Assembly: GCA_027627225.1 (NCBI GenBank) | Contig: CM051033.1 | Location: 7,587,801-7,651,800, forward strand | DNA length: 64,000 nt | Source: Congeria kusceri | Lineage: Eukaryota; Mollusca; Bivalvia; Myida; Dreissenidae | Reading direction: 5' to 3' | In this document: piece after piece, positions 10,674 to 22,234 of the stretch | Position numbering within the stretch: the stretch's first letter is position 1 | How the letters are laid out: each line of letters begins with the position of its first letter | The notes under the pieces: generated by a model | The model's database searches: none | What the model was told of the DNA's origin: nothing | Seen by the model: only the letters and a program-made list of their open reading frames with translations | Position numbers and translations under genes: made by a program

Positions 10674-11349
10674 CTTAGGCAAAAGTAGAACTGTTTTTCA
10701 TTTCCTCCAAAGTTAGAAGGATGTAACAGATTAACCAGCTGATAACAGTGGGAAAGTTCTTTCTCATAAATACTGCTATTTAGTTAAAGCCACTTTCAGC
10801 ATAAATTAAACTGAATCAAACTTACTGTAGTTATCTCAATTTTCATGAAATGGCAATCAATATTGTAACATTATCTTTTCTTTGCATATACAATTATTAA
10901 AAGTTATGACAAGTGTAGAAAACCATTTTAGTATATTGTCCAACCCTGAATAACATTGTCTTTCAAGACAGATTTGGTGGCTTTAATATAAATTGCTTAT
11001 TTGGATTTTACTGACTCACCATACAGATAGAATGTGTATAAAATATATAAATGAACTGCTTTAAGAGACACCCTTTGACTGCCTGAATTAATTGGCAGGA
11101 TATAGTAGTACAACATCTGCATCTTTTATACAGTAGTATAATAGTATGGCTGAACTTTGTTATCTGGACATTGCCAGGCTTTCAGTGACATTTTGACATA
11201 CCTGAACTTTTACATAGCAGAATGTAGACTTTTAACAAGTACTACCAATAACTTCCAAAAAAATGTAATATGAAAAGAGCATTCTCTCTATAAATATACT
11301 TTAACCATAAGTAATTGCGCATTACTTAAAACTGTATCATTGATCACAC
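10674..11349. other. AT-rich sequence, nothing specific
   Basis: No frame, repeat or RNA gene is supported. Confidence 0.4.
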
Positions 11350-11663
11350 TTAAAAGGGACTTGTCGACAGATTTTTGTATATTTTTGAAGTATGCCATTC
11401 AATGTCTTAACTTGACCGACGTAATGCATCTTTTACTTTATCTAAGCAATTCACGTGTTGTCAGGAATTTGGAACCAACAGAAACATTCCAAAATATTTA
11501 ATCGTTTAGCATTACGAACGCTTTATAATTTTCTTAATTTTCAACTGATGATTACTCATTAACAAAACAGTATTTATAGTATATCGCTATGTCCGTAGTG
11601 CTATTTTGCTCATTTATATGCACTATTCTTTTATTTTGGGAATCTGTGAACAGGTCCTTGAAA
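11350..11663. mobile_element. Short inverted-repeat element, tRNA-less copy
   Basis: The left end 'ttaaaagggacttgtcgacag' (11350-11370) is an imperfect inverted match to the right end 'tctgtgaacaggtccttgaaa' (11643-11663). These ends belong to the family of 18241-18708. This copy lacks the tRNA-like centre. Confidence 0.65.
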
Positions 11664-11764
11664 ATCTTGTGTGATACATACTTTTCCTTTGGAGATATTT
11701 CTGCTGGGTTTTAATTTCTCCTTAAAACAAAAAAAAATAATACATTCAGTATGGAATAGATGTG

Positions 11765-11770
11765 TTTATT
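11765..11770 (-). terminator. Polyadenylation signal, - strand
   Basis: AATAAA on the - strand, 88 bases after the stop codon of the candidate terminal exon at 11858-11890. Confidence 0.4.
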
Positions 11771-11857
11771 AGTCCACATAACACATAAATAACACAGGCT
11801 TGCAACAAGTAACTGATCAATAACTGCTGCAATTCAGGTGACGATGAGGTTCTTACT

Positions 11858-11890
11858 TTACTCAGCGAAGCCCTCTTTTACAAATGGGTT
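11858..11890 (-). CDS. Candidate terminal coding exon (10 codons)
   Basis: On the - strand a good acceptor ('tttttattttcag') is followed by ten codons reading NPFVKEGFAE and a TAA. A - strand AATAAA follows 88 bases later. The short exon could follow the damaged exon at 12244-12421 in phase 0. That joining would require the upstream G-run to be one base longer than it is here. The protein is not recognised. The evidence is the combination of acceptor, stop and polyadenylation signal. Confidence 0.4.
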   Translation of the reverse strand, partial: NPFVKEGFAE

Positions 11891-12243
11891 CTGAAAATAA
11901 AAATGTATCTTTAGGCCAAAGAAAAAATATCTGTGGTTCAAGTGTCACTGTTTAAACACTAAACACTTGTTATATTAAAACTAACCCAGCATTTTTCTAC
12001 TACCGGTAAATCATTGTTTTTTCCCTTTAGAAATACTTTAAGTCGTGAAAACTGAATCACTAATATTTTTTCCTTGGCCTAAACATTGTATAAAATATTT
12101 GTAATATGTTGCATAATAAAAAAATGCTAAAGATCAATAAAAAAATTAAGAAGACTCCTGGTGTTTGTTTTTATTTACACAAAAAATTACAACGTGGGGG
12201 TAGGGACAATGATAAAATGTTTATATTTCTTTTCATTTCATAC

Positions 12244-12421
12244 CTCCACTTTCTGCCCCCCCCCACCCACACTTTCTCGGCTGCTACCATGTTTTGCCGC
12301 AAAATTAAGTGCATGGTTTCAGCATCTTTCAGGAATGCTTTGTTGCCAGGACCTGGGCTCAGTGTCCCTCAGTGTGGAAGGGCTGCTGTCTGTAATAGCA
12401 TCAGTAAATTTCTCTTCAATG
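12244..12421 (-). pseudogene. Exon-like segment with 10-bp duplication and frame break
   Basis: Acceptor 'cactataacttgtag' leads into IEEKFTDAITDSSPSTL. A 10-bp tandem duplication (ACACTGAGGG then ACACTGAGCC) shifts the frame, after which the protein-like reading resumes as SPGPGNKAFLKDAETM and LILRQNMVAAEKVW. A nine-G run and donor GTGGAG|gtatga follow. Both halves have a coding-like composition, and the duplication explains the break. The segment is therefore a recently damaged exon, a polymorphic exon, or an assembly error. The protein family is not recognised. It probably belongs with the 11858-11890 exon. Confidence 0.4.
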
Positions 12422-12471
12422 CTACAAGTTATAGTGCATTATATTTAAAGTCATAATATTGTTTTATACAG

Positions 12472-13097
12472 TAAACTCCGCTTGGAACAATATTGACCAT
12501 AGAATTTATATCCCTATATCAGAATACCTTCACATCCGAAATAAGGCAACCAGCCGCATGGACATATCAGAATACAGGTGAGAGACGCAACACCGAGCAT
12601 AGTACAGAAGACGCGTTAGTTATATAATGGGGAATAATGTGAGATACAGGGGACGCCCCATTCCAGAGGCGACCCTGTGTCTTTTAGTGACTGGTGAGAA
12701 GCACATAGTACACTGCACCTCAGTTTAATGTCTATTGTCAAAGACTCTGTTAGTAGGTTAGGGTGAAGCGTGGTCTCGAACCTGAGAATCCTGGGTTGTG
12801 AAGCCACTGTTTTACCACCAGACCACGGATGAGCTACTCGCAGCATGTGTATGAGTACATTGTATATAACATTTCAATTATAATTTTGAATGCTTGTGAT
12901 GTCACTAAATACTGCCATAAGCAACCAATGGTCTTTCTATAGATATCAAACTTTCTCCAGTTTTAACATGGCAGTTATAGGGACACTGACCAATATCAAA
13001 TGAAATATATAGGGATCGGTTCCGGACCTTGGAATCTGTGTCTCTATATGCATATATCATTACAAGCCATATCGTTACAAGTGGAGTTTATTTTGTT
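12472..13097. mobile_element. Inverted-repeat element containing a tRNA-like segment
   Basis: The ends 'cagtaaactccgcttggaac' and, inverted, 'aataaactccacttgtaac' match over roughly 25 bases with mismatches. 'Tatatcagaatac' type sequence occurs near both ends. The centre carries a tRNA-like stretch (next entry). No transposase is present. Exact target duplications are not resolved. Confidence 0.55.
12776..12838 (-). other. tRNA-like sequence inside an inverted-repeat element
   Basis: Read on the - strand, it shows TGGTCTGGTGGTAA (A-box like) and GGTTCGAGACC (B-box like), separated by an anticodon-arm-like 'cttcacaa' loop. Stems are incomplete, so this is a tRNA-derived relic, not a working gene. 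Confidence 0.45.
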
Positions 13098-14796
13098 CAC
13101 TGTAAATTTCTCCACCAGTCATCATCAAAAGAGCCTGGATTCATTAGCTGTTACAGCATGTGTGGCTGAACAATAAGAATTATAAGCAGTAACAGCAGTC
13201 ATTTTAGTAGTTGTAGTATGAATGATATGTATAACTAGGACGACCTGGCCTGACACTCGTGAATTCTTATCAGCATTATTTCATATATTTATAATCTGTT
13301 TACGATTCCAGTATGTAAAAATATGTAAAGATTTTCATCGTAATGATTTTCTAAAATACTCTTTCAAAAAGTCCAATTTTAGGTGAATTTTTCAGAGCTA
13401 TAATACTGAGAATAGTTGTGGTGAAAGGAATAGTATAAGTCAAAATGGTGCAAAAGAGTGGCAGTATGATAATTTGCATTCTTTTTAAGTTGATTTAGGA
13501 CAAGATAAACTATTAGAATAACTATGGTTTTTGGCATATTTTGTATGTTGTCCTTAAATGAACAATTGCTGATGTTTTTATTCATATTAATCTCTAAAAC
13601 TGGCTGTTTTTCGGTGAACCAAAAAAACACAAACGCTCAAATAAAATCTAATTTAAGTCTGATTATGGGTGGTGAGGGGTCAAAACCCTGTTACTTGTAA
13701 AATAATAACATTTCGGGGTTAAGTGTTAAGATTAGCAGATTTCTTATTCTTTGTATTAGATAGCTCCTCATTAGCAATTAAGAAGTCAGCAGTGAAAACA
13801 GCAACAATAGGAACAACAAATGTGCAACTAAACCACAATAGAATACCTCAAATCGTCAAAGAACTTTCACCAGTTGCTTGTGAGGGCTTCATTCCTTTTT
13901 ACCATTGAATTTTTAGATTTTTCTTTATGATTTTAATTCAATAATATATGATGTTAAATGCTTTAAATGAATATACACTTTTGTACACATAGCCATTTTA
14001 AACAATAATTTTCATCACTTGATATTCAAAAATTAAATCCTTTAAAACCAGATATTCTCTCTCACTTTGTCACTAGCTGTATCAAGTGAAATAGTACGTG
14101 CATGAAATTGCAAATGGCTGCAGACACAGCCTTAAAATGAAGCTTTAACCACACTGCAGTAATAAATGCATCTAGCTTTACCGTTGAAACATTCCTGATA
14201 GCACTCTTGTACAAATAAAGTGTATTGAATAGGCCGCACTACACATTCAAGAAGTAGACATAGGACCTGTGCACATTCCAATTACAAACACCACCAAACG
14301 ATACATCAAACAGACCGAACAGATACATGTGTTCTCTACAAATGTATAAACATGCAAGATGTACTGAATGTAGATCTACTCGCTGTACGGCAAATAAACA
14401 CAAGCCGTACCAATCCGGTCAAGCAGCAGCTACAGGCCTTGTCCGGCAGAAATGATTCTGAGCTGGGGAAAATTACTTCACAGCCGATGTTCCACTTGAG
14501 ACCATTTATTTGGCAGGAAATCACAGTTACTCAGCTGCTTAAGACCAGGACACGTTCTGAAATTTAAGGGACAAAAATGTAGTTTTTTATGTATTGACAA
14601 GCAGAACTTGCACAAGGCTGACCAAGCCGACATGGACAGATAAAGCACGAGTTTCGGGCATCTCTCTGGAAAAGAAAGGTCTTATTATCAACTGGTAATA
14701 CACTGGGTCCAATTTGCCAGTGAACGGCATCCAAGCGCAACTTACCCTTTGGTACACGCTAAGAATACATCACACACTACCATATACTTGTAAGTT
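13098..14796. other. No resolved gene; one weak exon candidate
   Basis: Mostly AT-rich. At 13764-13908 (+) an acceptor-like 'ttctttgtattagatag' is followed by 47 codons starting SSLAIKKSAVKTATIG and a stop. Support is weak. At 14340-14560 both strands are open for about 65 codons with no other support. Confidence 0.25.
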
Positions 14797-15120
14797 TGTT
14801 TGTTTGGTTTGTTTGTTTGGACTGTTCGCCGTTTTTAACAGCGTTCAGTCATATCACAATGGTCAGTTAACCTATTCACACTTTTCCTGGGCAAGCTTAG
14901 CTGATCTATTCGGTTTACCAGTACTAAGTGCACATACTTACGCCAGTAACTGACAACTGCCCTACTTGGATATGAGGTAGGGGGAGAATGGCCGTAGAAA
15001 TAATTTCATGACCAATCCCAAAACAAGTTGTGTCTATGGGCTGGGGTTCAAACTAACGATCCCACGGTTTAACAGTCCAGAGCTATACCAACTGAGTTAG
15101 CCTGGCCCAGCACACTTCCA
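14797..15120 (-). mobile_element. tRNA-derived SINE, family A, copy 2
   Basis: Inverted relative to the copy at 5425-5737, with the same blocks: tRNA-like head at 15030-15118 (A box TAACTCAGTTGG, B box-like AGTTTGAACCCC on the - strand), then 'ttctccccctacctc', then 'gtgcacttagtactgg', and a CAAA-rich tail at 14797-14822. The anticodon-position triplet differs between the copies. Confidence 0.8.
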
Positions 15121-15170
15121 TATACAAAAAAGATTTACGTACACTCCTCGCTTAAACTTTTGAGATACGT

Positions 15171-15860
15171 AATGAAACAATAGCTATTTGTAAAACTGTT
15201 ATGCCCCCTCTAGGTAATATCTTTAAAATATCAATTATGGTGAAGATTTGATGAAAACTGTTGGACACAGGGAGCTGAAGGTGTTAAAAAGGCAAATATT
15301 AGATAAATCAAGGGCCATAACTCTGCAGTTCCTGGGGCAATTTGGTGGTTCGTTGAACTTAACATATTATATTATAACCTTAAACATTTTCATCAAGTTT
15401 TGTGAAGATTGGATGAAATCTTCTGGACTTAGAGGGCAACAGGTACAAAAACTAATTTTAGATAATTCACAGGCTATAACTCCACAGTTACTGAGACAAT
15501 TTGGTTGATTATCGAACCTGAACGAGATATTGTGTCCACAAAGATTTTCACCAAGTTTGGTGAAGATCGGATAAAAACTGTCGGACTTAGTATGGAAACG
15601 GCTAAAAAGGCCAATTTTAGATAATTAAAAGGGTCATAACAATTTCAGGATTGATTTGGCTGATGATCAAACTTGGCCGATATATTATTAGAATAAAGAT
15701 TTTAATGAAGTTTGGCGAAGATCTGATGAAAACTATTGGACTTAGTACAACACTAGCAGACAGGCTACAAATGGTTCAATCTGGCCCATTATGGAACCTA
15801 TCTGAGATTGTATGGGCATTCATAAACTGTGCAAGTTTGGTAAAGATTGAATGAAAAGAG
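15171..15860 (+). repeat. Pearl-like element, family G: hairpin leader plus tandem monomers
   Basis: The leader 'gctatttgtaaaactgttatgccccctctagg' is shared, in parts, with 60166 and 61321. It is followed by about four ~150-165 bp monomers with 'ggccataactc', 'tttggtgaagat' and 'actgttggactt'. Confidence 0.65.
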
Positions 15861-15899
15861 AAGTTTTTATCACCTGCCCATAATTGACGAATTATAGAC

Positions 15900-16480
15900 T
15901 ATGGACGAAAAATCAACAGACCAGAATGATCTGACAATATGTGCAAGTGCTCTTGGCAGGGATGCTGCATATAAAGTTTATTTGATTTCAAGTAATTAGT
16001 TTCTGAGAATTGGTCGGAAAACAAGAATTTCCGATTAAAATATTGTTTATAATCAAATCAGACTGGAAAATCTGACCGTTTGCGCATGTCCTCGTGATGG
16101 AGATGCTCAAGTTAATTGAAAATGAGTCATTAGTTACTGAGAACTAGTGCGTTAAAAATTTCCTATTAACAAATCCTATTTACCTCATATCAAGGGGCAA
16201 TAACTCTCTGAAAAATCATCTGACTGGAAAGACCTGACAATATGCGCAAGTCCTCTTGGTAAGGATGCTGCATATCAAGTTTAATTGAATTTGAGTTATT
16301 AATTCCGGCGATCCTGCATGGAAACAAAAATATCTGTTTTAATGTTCTATTAATAATCAAAGGGCACAAAAAACAATCAGACCAGAAGAATCTGACATTA
16401 TGTGCATGTCCTCTTGTTATGGATGCTGCATATAAAGTTTCATTGCATCTGAATTATTAGTTCCAGAGATCTTGCGTGGA
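15900..16480 (+). repeat. Second tandem repeat, ~150-165 bp monomers
   Basis: The phrase 'gacaatatgtgcaagtcctcttgg' (read in parts) followed by 'gatgctgcatataaagttt' recurs near 15932, 16073, 16237 and 16390. Each monomer is distinct from those just upstream, so two satellite types adjoin. Confidence 0.65.
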
Positions 16481-16496
16481 AACTAAATGTAAATGT

Positions 16497-16524
16497 AAAA
16501 TAAGCGTAAATGTACGCTTATTTT
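16497..16524. other. Perfect 12-bp stem hairpin
   Basis: AAAATAAGCGTA, loop AATG, then the exact reverse complement. Immediately downstream 'gtaaatgtac' is repeated four times to about 16590. Function unknown. It resembles an element end. Confidence 0.6.
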
Positions 16525-16969
16525 TGAAAATGTGGGAGTAAATGTACAGTAAATGTACAGTCACCTCATAATTTGTGGGGGTAAATGTACACTCTATGTA
16601 GGATTTTGTGGGCTATATTAACATCCAACAATACATTACGATATGAGCAGAAGGCCAGAGTAGTATACAATGTAAAAAATAAACAGTTTTAATGCAGCCA
16701 TTTGAATACAAAAATGTAACAAGAAATAATTCTTAACAACTTTTTATTTTCTCTGAGTATCTTCCAATTATTTGTGCGTAAATTACGCGTGTACGCCCCT
16801 TATCTGGACGGATGGAAGGTTGGATGGACCGAACTTTGCATAAAATTTGTTGGGCACTGCATTGGACATCCTTACAAATGAATAGCAAGGAAGATGAATT
16901 TGCAGATACATGTAGTTGAAGATATGCAAGCTTGCAGTCCAAGATTTCTTTAAATGGATGAATATGAAC

Positions 16970-18027
16970 CAGGGCTGGGTTTTCCCGGCAGGTTTTACTG
17001 GTTTTTCCCGCCCCGGTCAATACATTGAAAGTGAGCAATACTGGTCATTACTGGGCAATACTATTTTTTCTTCAGTTAATATGCAGTTTTTATTGTTTTT
17101 ATAAATCTAAATGCTCAGTTACCTTATGTCATTAAAAAAAGAATTGTTTAGTTTTGCTGATCTAATATATGCATAGTTACAATATTTTTTAAGTGGCGGC
17201 ACATATCCACTGGTTTATTCATACATTTGTCAATGGCAATGCTTATCATGAAATATTTTCTCTGTTGTTTGTGAAATGATTCCGCTTCATATTGATATAT
17301 GTCTACACTTTTTCATCCTTCTTTATTTCTTGCACTGAACTGTTCTTTTTTTGTTAACAATAAAACTCCTAATAATAATGCAAGCACAGTCATTATTATT
17401 TAATAATCTGGTATTATACCGGGGATGATACCGGGGATGACTGGACAAATAACTCCTCTTCTAATTTCATTACTTACTTTCAATTAACAGCAGGAATCAG
17501 TCACTTAAGCTGGCATTAAATGCATGTTTTTACAGTTTGGAAAAGGCCCCTAATTGACATGGGTCTCTGCTTGGCCCCTCAATCATTGAGATAGGTCTAA
17601 TGTTTATTCAAGGGCCCAGTTTAACTGTTTGTTGGGCACATGCATCAGTCAATTCATTCAATGTTTGTGTTTGTTTAAGAGGATGTACATATTGTGGATG
17701 TATCATAAATGATACCACACTATTGTGTAAATTAATTTTATGTACAAGCACTGGGCTGCAAGAGGGTCTTGTTGCAACATAACATCAATTAAAATATTTT
17801 ATAACATAAAAATATACAATGTTACTTACAGTATGTAATTGTTATTAGATATGTGTTTATATGTAGAAACTAATTATTAGTATCTAATGTAAACATAATT
17901 GTGCAGTATCTTTTTTCCCCATTATTGCCCAGTACTGCCCAGTAAAACCCTGTAAAACCCGGTTTTTCCCAGTATTACCCGCCTGGGCCGGTCAATACTA
18001 TAAAACCCCGGTTTTATGGAAACCCTG
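16970..18027. mobile_element. Non-autonomous hAT-type transposon with long inverted ends
   Basis: Begins CAGGGCTGGGTTTT and ends AAACCCTG. Flanking 8-mers are ATATGAAC (16962-16969) and GTATGAAC (18028-18035), an 8-bp target duplication with one mismatch. The CAGGG terminus with an 8-bp duplication is characteristic of hAT elements. About 100 bases at each end are built from repeated 'ggttttaccggg' type words (in opposite orientations), which is unusually complex for hAT ends. The interior has no transposase frame. Confidence 0.8.
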
Positions 18028-18240
18028 GTATGAACAGTGTATTTATTAAACATGACATATTATATGCACTCACTATATAATGTTGCCTATCAACTCTTCC
18101 AATATGGTTTGCATGCTGTGTACTTATCCATCTATATCATGGTACACAACACTGTTAAATGACCTTTTTAGACACAAGGAATAATACTCACAATAAATAC
18201 GAATTTTGTTGTGTTTGTCTTTTTTTTTCTTTTTCATGCA

Positions 18241-18708
18241 TTTTAAAGGGACTTGTTCACAGTTTGGCAAAATGACAATTTTCAAAAAAATTGTCATAGA
18301 TTCAAAAAAGAATGTATGCATTATATTCACACAAGCAAAATACCACTCCTGACTAAGAAAAATGTTAAAAAGATATGTTCGTTTATTTATAATCATCAAT
18401 CGAAATTGGAAAAATAATAAAGCGTTTGTAACGCTTTTCATAGATAATTTAGCAAAAACGTGTATTACCGACATAGCGTTTAAACTGCCATTCAAAATCA
18501 AAAGCCTGCGTGGTGTAGTGGTAGCGCGTTAGATTTTGCTTCTAGGGGTCCCGGGTTCGAACCCCAGGGCAGGCACATTTTTTATTTTTATCTTTTTCCT
18601 TGTTATTATAATTATTTAAAACTATTCCAGATATGACAGTTTTGTAAGTAAATTCATTTAATGACATTTTTAAAAAATACGAAAATCTGTGAACAAGTCC
18701 CTTTAAAA
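18241..18708. mobile_element. Inverted-repeat element with tRNA-like centre
   Basis: TTTTAAAGGGACTTGTTCAC at the left end is repeated exactly inverted at the right end, and the perfect match covers 22 bases. A palindrome (AAGCGTTTGTAACGCTT) lies at 18420. A tRNA-like sequence is inside (next entry). Related copies: 11350-11663 (no tRNA) and 4250-4812 (degraded). Confidence 0.75.
18504..18575 (+). tRNA. tRNA-like gene, anticodon position TTG, probably non-functional
   Basis: 72 bases with recognisable arms: acceptor GCCTGC pairing with GCAGGC, A box TGGTGTAGTGG, anticodon stem TAGA/TCTA around loop TTTTGCT, and B box GGTTCGAACCC. Base 7-66 and one T-stem pair are mismatched, and the base after the anticodon is a pyrimidine, which is unusual. 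It lies inside an inverted-repeat element, so I read it as a captured or SINE-derived tRNA. It could still be transcribed by RNA polymerase III because both internal boxes are intact. Confidence 0.5.
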
Positions 18709-19359
18709 GTTTTTCAAATTTTATGTTTTTGTAAATACCAATTTTACTTTGTTTAATGTCAGTTTCCAACAGCATTTTAAATTATGAATTCATGTTTTAA
18801 GCTTTATAAGCTGCAAATTCATCTTTTACAACACAATATTTACACTATAGTATCAGTCTTCACAATAGTTTTTTTCAAAGACTTGCCCATTCGGGCACAG
18901 ACCATAACATTTTCAACTTGCCTGAATAATAATGCTAACTGCCGCAAACTATGTTATTTCAGCATGTAAAAGTAGTAAACAAATATTTTATTACTGCAAT
19001 ATGCGTTCATACTTTAGCAAAACATTCAACCAAGAAAATGGTCTTTCAATGGTAAGGTCTGTGACTTGTATATTTGCAACGGTACAGCGTTACTTGTAAG
19101 GCTCTGGTCGCCAATAGTGAGCTACTTTTTATATGGGCAGTATCGTCTGTTGGAATATAGTTCTATATAAAAAGTAACACTAAATTAGTTGCACACCTTA
19201 TTACTAAGCATTTAGACTATCCAGGGTAAGGACATCTATTTATATATTGGCAACAGTTGCCCATATAGTTACTAAAATAAATATTTACCAAGGGCCTAAC
19301 AAGTTATTCAGTGCCAGCTTAAAGTATGTATATATGTGTATATACGAGAATTAAGATTG
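18709..19359. other. AT-rich sequence, nothing specific
   Basis: No coding or repeat structure is recognised. Confidence 0.4.
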
Positions 19360-19570
19360 ATATTCCAGACAGGTGGGAATTTGACACGCCAAATCATTCT
19401 GGGTCCCAGAACTTATGTCGGATTTTAGAACCTGGTAATATAGACCCCCAACCATTTCCTACTGTGGGGCATTAGACAAAAATGCTTGGTTCTTGGCTGG
19501 GGAATTATACAAAAAAAAGCCAAATTGCCCATGGGTTAGCCCCCCCCCCCCCCCGCTCCCCCCTCCGGAT
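19360..19570 (+). repeat. GC-rich dispersed repeat, copy 1
   Basis: Shares 'caggtgggaatttgacacg', 'gtcggattttaga' and 'ggctggggaatta' with the copy at 37453-37720, and inverted with 53630-53840. It ends in a C-run of about 18 bases. Confidence 0.6.
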
Positions 19571-20164
19571 AAACTATTGATAGTTGTATCCCAGACCTAG
19601 TGCCTGTTCTAATCACTTCAAGTACTGTATAAACATGATAAAGCGTACGTTTGACGATGACTTTGTTTTGATTTTTTTCTGTATTAAATACATACGTCAC
19701 TACAGTTTATTTATGTTATTTGTTTCATTATTGTATATGGAAATGAAAACAATAAAATGTTACCTTAGTCACGTCCGAATTAATTGCTAAACCCTTTCAT
19801 AAACTGCAACTGTATAAATTTGTGTTGACATTTCAGCCATTTTGCCGGAAGTAATGTATCATGTGATCCTAAGACAGTTCAGTCCCAAGACAAATTGGTC
19901 TAAAGAACATTCGGTTGACAGATTCTGATGACTTAACATACGCACTCGTCGTCGCCTCAATTAATGTTTTGCGATTTGTTCTATAACTATTATAATGGGT
20001 ATTTTAAATATAATAATGAAACACAACGTTTCTGAGTGTTTAGCTTTAATTATCATATAAAATAATTATTTTATTTTATAAACATAATACTACATAAAAT
20101 TATGTTTCAAATCAAAACAAATAATCTTATAAATATTCGACTGGACAAAAATAATAACGGAAGC
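19571..20164. other. AT-rich sequence, nothing specific
   Basis: No supported feature. Confidence 0.4.
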
Positions 20165-20885
20165 AACAAGAGCTGTCAGAGGACAGCGCGCTCGACTATT
20201 CAAAGAATTTCAGTTGGTACATATGTCTGATAGTAGAAGGGACATACATTTGTTAAAATACATAACTTTTAAGTGAAGCCTTGAATAGTTGATAAATGTT
20301 TGGAACAAAAACTTTAACAACAAAGTCTATGTAAAAAGTGGACTAACTCTGTCAAAATACAAAATAGAGATATGGGGAATGTTCACCCTGATACTGGACT
20401 TGATGACAAAGGTTAGTTCCAAGTTTCAAGTGAAGAGCTTGTGTAGTATTGAAGTTACAAAACTTTTCAATATAAACTTTATCAACGAACTCTATGTGAA
20501 AAAGGGACATCACTCTGTCAAAATACAAAACAGAGTTATAGGGAATGTTGCACTTGATACTGGAGTTGATGACAAAGTTTAGTTCCAAGTTTCAAGTGAA
20601 AAACTTATGTAGATTTGAAGTTACCAAACTTTTGAATATAAACTTTAACGAGAAAATCTATGTGAAAAAGGGGCATAACTCTGTCAAATTACAAAACAGA
20701 GTTATGTGGAATGTTGCCCCTGACACTGGAGTTGATGACAAAGGTATATTCTAAGTTTCAACGGAATAACTTATGTAGTTTTGAAGTTACAAGATTTTTG
20801 AATAAAAACCAATTCAGACGTGGACGCGGATGCCGACGCCGGGGGTAGTAGGGTAGCTTACCTATTCTTCGAATAGTCGAGCTAA
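20165..20885 (+). mobile_element. Pearl-like element P1 with tandem core
   Basis: The left end ACAAGAGCTGTCAGAGGACA contains a perfect GCTGTC-AGAG-GACAGC hairpin followed by CTCGACTATTC. The right end has the inverse, GAATAGTCGAG, then CTAA. The core is about three ~165-bp monomers with 'cataactctgtcaaa', 'agttatggggaatgttg' and 'gttgatgacaaagg'. A 'gacgccgacgcc' GC tract precedes the right end. There is no coding capacity. The CTAA terminus and hairpin fit Helentron-associated non-autonomous elements. Confidence 0.75.
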
Positions 20886-22234
20886 TAAAAATGAATTGTG
20901 CTAACACAAGTTAATAGCATCATAGCATAAACCACTTTTGAAAAGTCAACATAATATTAAAGGGGCGTATCGTCGGTATTTCCCATAAATATTATATACT
21001 AGGCAAAACTCCTAACGTACAGAACAGAAATACTGTCAGTATGTTACATGGAAGCGGAAACAACAAATGGGTCAGAAATAATAACCTTAGCTGACCGATC
21101 AATTTTACCAATAATTATCATGTTGAAAAGATTTTATAATTGGCAGTAATGTCTGAAAAGTTTATTTATATATATTTATGAATAAGGTTTTATGGTCAAA
21201 TATAAATATGCGTTGGGAGATTTGCCTAGTAGATATTGAAATTAATTGTATTGGTCAACTGTTTATAGACACAAGGACATCATATTTAACAATGCTTCAA
21301 TATTAATTCCCTGTCAATGAACTTTATTTTGGCAAATGTAATTGTCGATCTACCGTAGATAAACCCCTTTATCGTTACATGCAACATGTAAACTGTAAAA
21401 AAAATATAATAAAAATACAAATACAAATAGAAATATATGAACATATTAAACATGTTTTATATAATCCAGCGGAAAAATAACTAGTAATGAAAGCAATTAA
21501 GACACAAATTGTGCTAACTGTAATGGTCAGCTACTCTGCGATGCCTGATAAGCTCCGCCTACAGCCAGACGCGGCGAATAAGATGCTTGCTATATATTTT
21601 AGATGCTTGTTTTGTGATCAGTTCGTCTTTGATAGTAGTACTGAATAAACGTGCTAGAAAACTACTCCCTGTTGGGTCTTGAATAACCATCTTTCTAAGA
21701 GTCCAGAATAGTAACATTAGAACATTGGTCTAACAAAAGTAAAAACTTATTTAATGTTCATATTTTCTTATATGTAAATTAAAATGCATCTGAAGAGCAC
21801 AGACCTCCACTAACCCTACATAACAATGGACTTTTTCAGTGTTTGGTTAGCTCTCTTATCCAATTTCTTATAAATTCAAATATCCTGGATCCAGACGATG
21901 ATCCGGATCACCACCAAAATCTAACCACTGACCCATTTCACCTTCCAACAAAATTGCATGCAAATCTATTATAGCTTTTTGCATGAAGTTGCGCATTAAT
22001 ATGTAGAAGTTGCTTATTAATATATAGACAGACAAACAAACAAATGCCAGCAACAACATAACCACATTGGCGGAGATATAAAAAAAAAAAGGTTTGGGTT
22101 AACATAGAAAAGGAACGATCAAATCTATTAAAGTCATCTAATGCTGCGATAAAAGTAATAATGAAATCGATAAATGTCCGAAATTCAGCTTAGAAAAGTA
22201 CACTAATCAGTAATTTATAACAAGTTTTACCAGG
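20886..22234. other. AT-rich sequence, nothing firm
   Basis: No coding frame. 21545-21700 is more GC-rich and includes AATAAA (21643), but no paired terminal repeat was found. Confidence 0.3.

Noticed and set aside
14336..14567. Overlapping frames open on both strands
   Set aside because: No acceptor, donor or homologous copy. Both strands open suggests chance.
18504..18575. Functional tRNA-Gln gene
   Set aside because: Mismatches in acceptor and T stems, a pyrimidine after the anticodon, and location within an inverted-repeat element. Kept as tRNA-like only.
21545..21710. Possible solo LTR
   Set aside because: AATAAA and a GC-richer stretch only. No second LTR, TG...CA ends or target duplication found.
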